Assembly (NCBI GenBank): GCA_023053575.1
Contig: JAKZAP010000005.1
Coordinates: 4,836,001-4,900,000, forward strand
DNA length: 64,000 nt
Source: Branchinecta lynchi
Taxonomy: Eukaryota > Arthropoda > Branchiopoda > Anostraca > Branchinectidae
Reading direction: 5' to 3'
Part shown: positions 38,201 to 50,200 of the stretch, piece after piece
Layout: each line of letters begins with the position of its first letter
Numbering within the stretch: position 1 is the stretch's first letter
Notes under the pieces: generated by a model
Seen by the model: the letters and a program-made list of their open reading frames with translations, nothing else
Told to the model about the DNA's origin: nothing
The model's database searches: none
Translations under genes and position numbers: made by a program

Positions 38201-41200
38201 CTTCGCGTCGCAATGGGGAAACATGAATGCGACGCGTCAAAATTTCGGACCAAAGGATAAAATTCGTGTCCAGCTGGGAAAACCGGACTGCGTGTGCGCG
38301 TACCTTCAGAAAGTTGAAGAAAACGCTGTTCGAATGATTGATGCTGAACGGATGCCTTTCTGCTACCTTGCAAGTGCTGTCCCCTGTATGCGAGTCCGTA
38401 TTTTGTCAGACAGTTGAGCTTCTTTAACGGGCATGCGCTTTCCAGGAGCTAGATAGGTATGTTGACTTAGTAATAAACAAGATTAAAGGTTTCGGTGGGA
38501 AACCAAACTATACGGTTTGTCTTATGCCTTGACAGAAGTTCTCATTTCGGCCGAACTATCCATCTGAGAAAACGAGGTCCTGTAGAGTAGCAGACAAGCT
38601 ACTACTTAAGACTGGTTTTCCTAGTCGATCCTAGAATGGTTTTCCGCGGCACATGTTCGTCAGGTAGGATTTGTCCTCATCCACTCGTAGTGTATTCCCT
38701 CCAATGCCGGACTGAACCCTGTGGATACTACTAGGCAGTCGAAGTGTCGGGGCTTCCTTCCAAAATGTCTCCTAGCAGTGGCACGTCTACCCTTAGATAG
38801 AGACGACTGTCACTAATATACGTTTGTGTTCTGCATCCAGACGTTTTGAGAAAGCTTGATTGTAATTTTCTTCCCACATCAAATCGGTATCATTTGATCC
38901 GTTCTCGCTGGGCCACAAAAACTAGTGAGCAGGGGCGTCCCAAGTGAACAAGAAAGGGCGGTAGCATGAAAGATGATTAGCCAGCTACTAGGCGTCGTTT
39001 TTGCGAAGCACACTTGGACAAGTTGTAGGAGGAGGATTTGAACCACTTTCTCTTAGAGTGCCAAGAGCTTTCGCATTTGAGAGTAACATTTGTTGGGGGT
39101 GGGTTGGTATAGCTTCCCCGTATCCTGAAATCTACAAACCCCAAATGTATCCTAGAGGTTTGTAAATATGTGGCTAAAGGATTCAGTCTCAGGAATGAAA
39201 ATTTAGCTTAGATTACGTAGAATAGTATTCTAGAGGTGTAATTGTTTATCTGTATAGTGAAAAGTGTATAAAATCTTGCATGGCCTTTTGGCTCAGTAAA
39301 CAAGCGTTATATGTAGTGCCGGGCACGATTGCAGTAGTTTCTTCTATTTATAACACCCAAGACAAAATTAAATCGATCGCCGTAGGCGAACATTTTCTAA
39401 ATCCAGTTTCCGGTTGTTTGATCCTGTAGGCTAACACTTAACTGCTTCTCATACAAATTCCAGCGTTTACCGTGGAATGAACACCGAGATCCTAAGAACT
39501 TCCGGAAACCGGATGGAGCGACGTCCAAAAGAAATAGAAAAACGTGATTTTCTGGTATTTTTCTTGATCACCGACTGGTACCAGCAGCTACTGTAGGCTA
39601 GGGTCCCAATGCTAAAACTGGCTTTAAACCCAACCCTTCCATAAAATAGAGAATATTGCGGATCAGTTCTTTTGTCTGTGACAAGCGCTTCAGCCTACCT
39701 CGATCTTTTTATTTAAATTATCGAATTCCCGTTATTATACCGACTAAGTTTAGATCGATAGCCTATGTAGGAACGAATCCCGGTTAGTATACCAAAAAGT
39801 TAAAAAAATCGGTATAATTTCGTCGAAACTACAACAGAAGTAGGGATTCGTGGTAACTACCAAATCCTAAAAATTATACAACATGATCCTGAAAATTAGA
39901 CCGAGTAATTTACCGAATCCCAATCATGATACCGAATAATTTTGAACCGGTATCCGATTAGGGATTCTGTGTAACTACCGAGTCCTCGTAAATATACCGA
40001 ATGGTTCTAGTATCGAAGCAATATCGAACAATTTGAATAAGATTTTCGGCCTCCGGCTCAAAATTTTACCGAATTTAAACAAAATTTGGGGGTGCAGCCC
40101 CCCCCCCCCCCTTGCGACGCCCCTGCTAGTGAGGATCATAGGCAGATGCCTGCTCTTCCGTATCTGCCTATGGTAATTCGATACTCGTTATTTCTGATGT
40201 CTCATCACTTCCCCGAACTAAAGCTGGTTAAATAATCGTCCAGCCCAGCTAACACAAATGCTATAAGTGGAGCTCAGGTAACAGAATTGTTGATCCTTGG
40301 GATTGCGCAATATGCGGTTATTGTTCGAGGCGAAAGCCTTTTCTGTTGCTTTGTATTATTATTAAAAGGCTGTCTTACGATGGGTACCTATTACCAGTAC
40401 CATGTCTCAAAACTTACAATGTAACATTTGGACATTTACCTGTCTTACTTAGTGTGCTTGAAAAAAAGGTGAAAGAAGAAATACTTGCACAAAGGCGACT
40501 ATCGTGTCTGATCGCTACTTGTCCTTTTAGATCTTATGGAAAATGCGCGGCCTGACCTCGTTGCGCCAGTGGTTGCCTGGCTGTGCCACGAATCATGCCC
40601 TGAGAACGGCGCTATTATAGAAGCGGCTGCTGGCTGGGTGGGTCGCTACAGGTGGGAGCGCACGAAGGGCCTTGTGCTGCGGAACCGAATCGATGAAAGC
40701 GTTCATCCCGAGCAAGTTCGTGACAGTTGGGAGAAAATCTCAGACTATACGGATTCAATCCACCCGTCGAGCAACCAGGAAGCGGCTGGTCTTGTTGCAG
40801 AGGTAGGATTCTCTTACCCCCCCCCCCCCCCCCCGCTATTACCGGGATGTAAGGTTTGTATTCCTTCAGCCCAAGGTGAATGCGAATCATGTCAACGGAT
40901 ACGTCAGCTGAATTTTATTAGAGCTATATGTCGGCCATTCTTGGCTAGGGTCCTCTTCAGGCTCAAAGCTGCTAAAGTTGGAAAAATGAACTTATAGGAG
41001 AACAGCTTTTGGGTTTTCCCACATCATTAATATTTTATGGAAAGATGAAAAAAAACATATTTATTCATTGTATAACTTTTTATCCGTTATCTTTTTATGA
41101 AACAAGTCACTCGAGTTGACAAGGACTTATTCTTTTTTATTGTTGAAAAAGTTAATAGAAGTTTGACTATATTTTTCTCTTTACGGCTATCAAACCTCTG

Positions 41201-44200
41201 AGGGTGCAGTCGAAGCAGATAATTCGGCTCTCCTGTAGCCCCTACCCGGATGGTAGCGATAAATGTGCCCCCCTTCCCCCGCTAAACTGTTGTGGTGCAC
41301 TTACATTCTACTGTTTTTCAGATTGTTACAAACCTGATCGATAACACTACTAATCCTCCGGCTGCAGCTCTTGCCAACTTATCCCCGGTGGAACAGGCTT
41401 TGCGGTGGACACCCGAACCAGTAATCTATGGATACGGAACCAAAGAAGTAATACTTTACGCCTTGGCCATTGGTGCTTCCACCGAGGATTCAAATGCCTT
41501 GGACGTCATTTATGAAGGAGGAGAAAATTTTGCGCCCATTCCGACTTTTGGTGTTTTGGCTGCTCAAGAAACCTTGGCCCTAAGTGGAGCAATGACAGGC
41601 TCTTTGCCCGGGTTTCAGGTAGGTTCACCATTAACAGCACCCGTTCCGGGTTTCTGGATTTATTAAACTTCTTTGCCACTCAAAACCATATTTGTATTTC
41701 TTTTATTATTTTTATGGGGCACGGTCAACTAGTTTTAAATCTGCAATCTACGTCTACAAACCCTCTCCCCAGCGTATAGCCTGGCAGCCTTGCAAGAAGT
41801 CATATCTGGTAAATACAGCGAAGAGCATTGCCGTTGATGAAGAAATTCTGTGGCTACTTCGGAATCAAAGATAGAAGATAATCCATGAGACGTACTGGCC
41901 AGTAAATAATACGAAATTTAGAAACTTAGGGCTCCACATTAAGGGCATCGTCAAGAAACCAGTAAGAGGTGGAACCTCTTGAAGATTTTCTTTTCAGAAG
42001 ACTGAAAGAATCGACAAGCAACGTAGCTAGTATCTAGTTACCTTTTCCTAACCCCGTCCAGGGGGTGGGGGATTACCTTTTGGTTATACCCGGCTTTAAA
42101 GCTTGAACATTTCAAGCTATATGAAAGTCAAATTGATTGGTCGGCTGAAAAATGGGTTTTAAAGGATGGATACATACAAGACACTATTCCGCGTCCAGAT
42201 TTAAGTTTTGTAACCGGTTTGGTGGTAATTCCTGTGAATATTCCGATTTTGTGGTGAGGTAGAAGAGAGTTTATGCCATCTGCTGACAAATTGTCCGGGG
42301 GTGAAGGAAATTAGAGATAGTTTTTTTGGTGGGGTGCCCATACTATTTCCTGGTATTATGAAGTCGACGAATCGTCAGGTAATTCGGTCGGTATGTAAAT
42401 ATTTTAAGTGTATACTGGAAGTTTAGATCGGAGGTAATTTGGCGAATATTTGAAGGGTAAAAAGAAGTGATCTTATTGTACGTAATTTTGAAGGTCAATT
42501 TTGTTAGTTAAGTGCGATAATGAAATGGCCCTTGTATGGCCCTTTGTTGGCTTTAAGAAATTATTATTATTGGCATACGATTGACGCAGGAGGCCAAGGG
42601 TCTAGAAACAACCTGATCGTCGTAAAGCTAGATAAGAGACCAAATATCAGAAGGGCTAGGAACTATTACACACGACGAAGTTTTGGGAGTAAGAATTCGT
42701 CGCCCTTTTATTGACAAGGGCGGACCAATACTGCTACTAGCGCGTCTCCTTCAAGTCTCCTGTAGACAGTAGTTGCGTTTTTGCGCTAACCAGGTGTCGG
42801 TTATTCTGAAGAATTGTCGTTTTCTCAGTCACCCAGCAACATTTTAGTAACCCTGGTATCTGGTACTGGGTAACCCTGCTGAGACCGGGGTTACCGGAAT
42901 TCAGTCGCCTAGTAACCTAGCAGTAACCGGGTGTCTGAAAAAACGACACGAGTGCGTTCAGTTACCCAGTAAGAGTAACTCAAGGTTACCGCAAAAACGC
43001 AACTAGTGTCAGACAGTGCGTGAGTCGGCGGAGCCTACTTGGTAACTTAAACTTTCGTTACTCTTGAATAGGTTTCAAGCTATCGATTGTGCTAGGTCGC
43101 TCATTGACACATCGGGAACGGGCTTTTGTTGCAAAAGTGACAGTGTCGTTTTCTGAAAAAGCTTGGAGCGTGTTCCACCCTACTTACCGTAGTTACTACG
43201 CATGACGTCAAGAATTCTGGCTTTTTGCCGATAAGGATGGAACGATCTTTGTATTTTCCAGCAGAATATCATGCCACGGGCGAATCCGACCAATCACGTT
43301 ACAGAGATGCGTAGTTACCACGCTTACAATGCTGGTAAGCAAATAGTTACTATTAGTTACTATTTCGAGAAGGTTGGAACGGTCAGCGTAGTAACTTTTT
43401 ACGAGGTTGGAAGGGAATAGTAACTATAGTTACTATTGTTAGGAGGGTGGAACACGCTGTTTGTGTCCATGTGGGTACCTGCAACAACCTTCCGTCTCTT
43501 GCAGTTTGACCTTTCAAAGGTTCTCCACGGCGAACAGTTCGTCGAGATCCTCAAACCTCTGCGAGCTGAAGGAGCTCTGAAATCCCACCTGCAGGTCATT
43601 GACATCCTCGATAAAGGATCCGGAGCGTTGCTTATTTGCAACGTGGACACGTTTGATGAGAGTGGCGAACAAGTAATGAGGAACCAGTTCAACATTTTTA
43701 TTGTTGGATCAGGAAACTTTGGAGGCAAACGATCGTCAGATAAGATCGTCCCTACTGCGGAAGCACCAAAGAGACAACCGGATGCTGTGGCGGAGTATAA
43801 AACGTTCTTGAATCAGGTATGTCAAAACAAAACAGTCAATCTTTTATTATTGAAAAAAAAATATTTCTCACGGTATAGTAGAAAAAAAGCAATATCTGTC
43901 TCCTCAATGTCTGTCATACACTATAAAAAATTCCATGTATGCATGGTCTAACAACTTCTGACGTAAGTAGGCTAATCGCTGGAATGCATGAATGAACCTG
44001 TTAGTGTCCCATCTACATAAATGTTACTGAAGCATTGAAAGAAAACACAAAAACAGAAAAACCCAAGACACAGTAATAACTTAACTTAAAGTTCAATGGG
44101 CACATCAAACTACCCCAATCCCACTCTGTAACAACCTAGAAACAATGCTTACAACCCTAGCTCAGCAGCTTTTTCAACAGTTTCCTCTCTGTGATATTTC

Positions 44201-47200
44201 AAAGCGTAATTTTTTGGGCCAGTACATTCTCAGTTTACTAGCTTGGACAAAGATAAAAGTGATGTTTCTTATAACACTTAGCAGATCTTTATTTTATGCA
44301 TAAATCAGCTTGTATAATTCATATTTGAATAGACTATTTGTTTTTGAATGATTTTTGTAGCTACGTTATTTTTTATAAACTTATTGCATATTCTGGTACA
44401 TTTTATAAAGCAAGTTAATCACGCTTCACAACACTATTCCACAAATAAAAACTTTTAATAGGCACTTTAAAACATGAAACTTCTGATGAAACACTAGAAC
44501 AATCGGGTAAAACTGCATATGCGGCTTGACTTTGGTGACATCTCAAAAATATCCTTTTCTATCAAGCATTGCTGGAAGTTTTTGAATTTCCTGCCATGAT
44601 ATCCCAGCTCCTAAGATTTGTATCGCCGAAATGCCATAGAGGTAAAGACAAGGGATAACAAGAAAATGGCCGATTTTCGTAGCGCCTTCTAAAGAAAGCC
44701 GGAAATGTTTATTTGTGAAGCATTTAATACAAAATAAAGCATTAGAAGTGTCCATTGTGCTTTAAGAGTTTGTGGCTGTTAGTCTGGCGTCGTAATTCAG
44801 AGGAAGGCGAATTCTTTTCTTCTGTAAATGTTCCTTCATAATTATTATATTGCTTCCGTCTAAAAACATCCAGTTTAGTTCAGTTTCTTTATTTGTGGCG
44901 CTCAACTGTTATGGCCCAAGTGCCGTGTAGTGATCGTAATACCCCTCCTGTTTCCCAGTTTTACTAGTTCGCTAGTTACACGTAAGCTAGGACGGTAAAA
45001 CTGGGCATGCATATCAAGGACCCGACCCAATATTCGACTGTTGTGCATTTCGTAATATTCTCTATTTAGAGGAACGGTGTGTCATTTACTTGGCGATTAG
45101 GCTTGGAATTTTTTGGATTTGGAACAGATTAAAGGCTAGAATCTTTCTAGACAAAGGCAGATTAAAAAATTTCGACTGAGGTGCTTGCTTTAATTTGTCC
45201 CTGGTACAGGCGTTGAGAGCTTTCCTCTTTAGCGAAAGCTGAAATGTAAAGCTGAGGCTGTGAAGCTATGTATAAAAAAAATTGATTACAAGAATAATTT
45301 CAGCTGATGTATTGCAGCTAGTTTTATACCGGTTCTTTTGTTTGTCGGTGGAGAGTGTGCGCCATTGCCGCGTGGTGGCAACTGTCCATTTTTTTCGGTA
45401 CGTACGAGTCGTATATTACGATCCAGGAGTCGTTGAAATGAGGGGTCTCACCCCCACCCCACCCCCTGGCCTGAGTGCTTCGGGCCACCCCTGTCTTCTT
45501 TGCCTCCTATCCGTCAGCGTCAAGCAGTGAATAGCCTAGACTTCATACAGCGAGTACCGGTGTTTTCACCTGGAATGCGGCTCTCGTTTTGGGACGAAAA
45601 CGGGAGGATGGAGGTTGAATAAGTCTGAATTTCCTAGTCAAGAGTCGTGCGTTGCCTTTGGTGTCGCAATTTTTTTGTGACGCAATGTTATTTACCATCT
45701 TAACCTCAGTTCCGTATGTTTGTGTTTTGCTTTCACGATAAGCATGGATAATCTGCCGGTCCGGAATTCCCGCAGTTTTGAAAGTACGTAGAATTGAAAT
45801 TTAATTGATTGGTGTTACAGGCTGCTCTATACCGGCTTTGTGGCGACCGCAATCCATTGCATATCGATCCATCGTTTGCTGCTATGGGAGGGTTCAGCCA
45901 GCCAATTTTGCACGGGCTGTGCTCCTACGGCATTGCTGCCCGGTCTATTCTTGCGAAATATGCCGGAGCCGATCCCAAGAAGTTCAAAGCCATGAAGGTA
46001 TGGATATATGCTTCCCTAATTGGGACCAGATATTAGTCTAAGTAATGAATATTAGTAGCGTTTTCGCATTTGACAGTGCCAACGGGTAAGTGTGCTGCAT
46101 TTAGTTAGAGCTCTGTTTCAGTCCTTCTTGGCAAGGGTCCTCTTCGTTTTCACTCTGCAAGCGAAGTGCTGGAAATGTATTTGGGGACCGCTTTGCACTT
46201 TGTATTTCCGTTTTTTTTGTTTTTTGTTTGCGGGGGGGGGGGGGTAGCAGGGGCAGTTGGGGGAAATTTAGCAGCCACTGACGGCGCTGGCATTCGACCG
46301 TCCGCTTCGGTCTGACTCGAGCCGTTTTCAAAGGACATGGCAATTGTAGAAATAATAGATTTCTGGTTAATGCTAGTTAGTTGACGTTAGAAATCGGCAG
46401 ATTCTTTCCGATTAATTCACTCTCATATCAGAAAGGGTTACAACCCTTTCTGATCCACCCTTGTATAGGGCGTAGTCTGGTGGACTGGTTCACGCTGATA
46501 TTCTTAAAGGTTCGTGTCTGCACTTCAGGTGTCACTCGTCTTCAACATATCACGCCACTTCTCGATTAAATCGCGGTGAGTACAATGTGCTGTATTGTCA
46601 GAAGTTTCAGAACAGATAACACAAGGATGCGCAGCTTCAACAGACAACATTGGTGATGTAGTCTGTAGTGATTTTGCAAACATTATGCATTGAACGCTAT
46701 GCATAACAAGCATTGCCAAGAAAAGCCAAAAGTCGACGAAAAAACATTTGGTGACTTTTTATTTGTCGTAATGATATCGGAAAAGTCAGCAGATGCTTTT
46801 TCGGCTTTTCCTGGCAATGTTTGTTATGCATAACCTACTGAAAATAACAACAGACTATATTCCAAGTGTTGTCTGTTGAAATTGCGCATCCTTGTTTTAA
46901 AAAACTTCTGACAGTGTGGTGAGGAAGGGTTGGGGATAAAAGGGAAAAAAAAGAGCATATTCTAAGCGTAACTTTTTTGTTAGGCTCGCTTCGCCGGACC
47001 GGTCATTCCAGGGCAGACACTGGTGACAGAAATGTGGCGCGAAGGCAACCGTGTTCACTTCAGCTCCAAGGTTAAGGAGACCGGAAAATACGCGCTTACA
47101 GGTATGTATAGCAGCCGATCTTAAATCAGTTCGATGAACTAAAGTAAGCTCCCCCCCCCCCTCTCCCTCTCTCCCCGCTAGGGCCGTCTCTAGAAATACA

Positions 47201-50200
47201 GTCCAAAGGATACTTACAGGAGAAGTCGCAGTAGGTCCAGTCTCCTGTTCCATTATGAAAAAATATTTGGCTCGTTAAGACCAAATGTATTCCACCAATA
47301 CGCTTGTCAGGGAGCCTCTAATCCGTCTCCGAAAGGGCAAACATTTCAAATATAAAAAGGCTGGGTCGAATGCCTAGGAATATCGTATGAAACTCGGTTA
47401 CTCCGTAACAGGGGTTGTGGGGACGACTAACGGAAGCCGTCCGACCAAGAACGGCGAGTGGATTAGTAGACAGGCCCTAAAAGCTGTCTATTTTGTTTGT
47501 AGCTGGTTAAAGCATCCTCAAGCAGATGGAACAGCTTAAAACGCTCGTGCTTTCAGAGAGATCGAGATAGCTTGTAATGTTTTCTTTTATTTAAGGTGGA
47601 TACGTAGACTTGGAGGGAGTTGAACAAGTCATAGTCGCACCTGCAGCCCTCACTGCCTCCGATCTTCTCAGCGATGCCGTCTTCAGTGAAATTGCACGAC
47701 GAATCAAGGAAGATCCAAAGGTAGCGGAGAAGGCCAACGCTATTCTGCAATGGAACATAACGAAGGACGGGAAAGAGGTCAAAACGTGGAGTAAGTATGA
47801 TGAGAATTCCATGAATAGACTCTCGTATAAAACGGAGGACGACCGTTTCCGGGTCCTAAAAGTCTTTCTCTTCGTGGATATGGATTAAATAGATATATAT
47901 TTTTACTGATCCAACTCGTAGCGCCAACATGGCACTAAATACGTCGACCATTACATTTCATGTGTTAAAATACTTGAATATATACAATTATTACATAAAA
48001 GAAAATAAGTCACTTAGAATTCACTTGTTTTTATGGCACTTGCAACTCCGCTCAAGTGCCATATACCGATCACTTTTCGGTCGGTCGGTCTACTCATCTC
48101 GAGTTAGGGCACTTCCAGATGTGCTAGGGGGATGAAACTTGGTAGGCATCTTAGGGACCTGTGTTAGGAACTGACTTTGGAAATTATCATTTCCCTGATC
48201 TGACTACTGTGGGGGGAGTGGAGGGAAAGGGAATCCGAAATATTGACGCATGTCTAACTTTTGAACGGGGAGTCGGGTCATAATGAAACTTGATATTTGG
48301 AAAGACCTCATATCTCAGATGCCACACTTCAAGTCCGGAATGGATCCGGTTACTTTGGGGGGAGTTGGAGGAGGGGAACCGGAAATCGGGTGACATGTTC
48401 GGAGTGGAGGGATCAGGATGAAACTCGGTGGGAAGAACAAGCACAAGCCTTAGGTACGGAGTTGACAAGACCGGACCGGGTCCGAGCACTGTGGGGGAGT
48501 TGAAGGGGGATTTCCGGAATTCCGGTGATCCCGAGTTAAGATGCTTACACATGTTCTAGGACGATGAAACTAGGCAGGCAGATCAGGGACCCGACAAAAA
48601 TAACTTTGAAATAGTCACTTTCCCCATCCGACAACCGTGGAGGGAGTGGGAATCCGGAATATTTACGTATTTATAACTTTTGAACGGGGAATCGGATGTT
48701 AATGAAACTTGATATTTGGAAAGACTTGTTTCTCAGATGTCACACTTCAAGTTCGGAGTGGATCCAGTGACTTTGGGGGGAGCTGGATGGGGGAACCGAA
48801 AATCGGGTGACTTGTTCAGAGTGGACGGCTCGGGATGAAACTTGTTGGGGAAAACAAGCACAAGACATAGTTGACAAGACCGGACCGGATCCAAGCACTG
48901 TGGGGGGAGTTGGAGTTGGGGTTCCGGAATTCCGGTGATCGCGATTTAAGATGCTTACACACGATAAAACTTGGCAGGCATATCAAGGACTCAAATAATT
49001 TTAACTCAAGAATGGTTGTTTCTCGGGTTTGACCATCGTGGGGAAGTGGAGGGAGGGGTACTCCGGAATTCGAGAAATGTCCAACTTCAGATCTTAATGA
49101 AACTTGATATTCGGAAAGAACTCATGTCTCAGATGTCCCGTTTCAAGTGCGGACACGATCCGATCAGTGTGGGGAGTCGGGGGGGGGGGCGAATTTTGTG
49201 ACACGCTTTGGGTGTAGCGGCTGGGATGATACTTGGTAGGAAGAACAAGCGTAGCCTAACATTAGAGACTTGACGAGGTTGGCTTAGAAATTGTCACTTC
49301 CCAGATCCGACCATCCCTTAAGCCTTAAAGGACTCATCTTAACCGCAAAGCACAATCTGCAATCTACAATCTGCATTTCCATGATCACCATGACATGATC
49401 ATTTTTGCCTCAAGGGTTTTGCTTACAAATGACTTACTAGCACCCTTTAAGTGCGCATCTTAACCGAAAATAAAACAAAAATACTTTTGACGAAATCATA
49501 TACATTCATGATCCTAAAGGGCCCAGGATCATTTTTACCTCAAGGGTTTTGATTACAGATGAATTTCTAGCGCCCTTAAAGTGTGCGCAAAAATATTTTT
49601 TTTTTGTTTTAACAAACGATGCATTCTCATGATTTTGAAGGGTCCATTGTCATTCTTGTCAGAAGGGTTTTGCACACAAATGATCATAACAAGCCCACGA
49701 ATTGGCAAGTTCCTACTTTCGTCCTATTACCAAGCCTTACAAGTGCCATATGAGCTTACAGGTCTTGTTTGTTAATCTTCTCAGTGAAATATGGTACAAA
49801 GGAATTCGAATACCGGTTTGTGCAACATTTAACTGGCACAAGGAGATTTTGATGCCGCGTCCGTCCTGTCACCGGTGCTAGACAGACTTTTAATTAAGCA
49901 AAGGTGTTAAACATATATGAAGTCCTAAAAAAGACATTGCATGATGAAGTGTGAGTAATGTAACAAGTGCTATTAAGTGAAGTTTTAATTGCGCTTATAG
50001 TTTGAACACATTCGTAGGTCTCGTACATACAGACGAAATTACAAATTAAAACGCCCCTTAGCTTAAATGTTCCAACTCATGTTTTTTTTTCCTTCTAGCC
50101 CTGGACCTGAAATCACGGCCAGCTGATGTTTACAGCGAGCCACCCAGGGGCGGAGTTAAAGCCGCAGTTACGCTCACCACAAATGACGCAGATACTGTCA

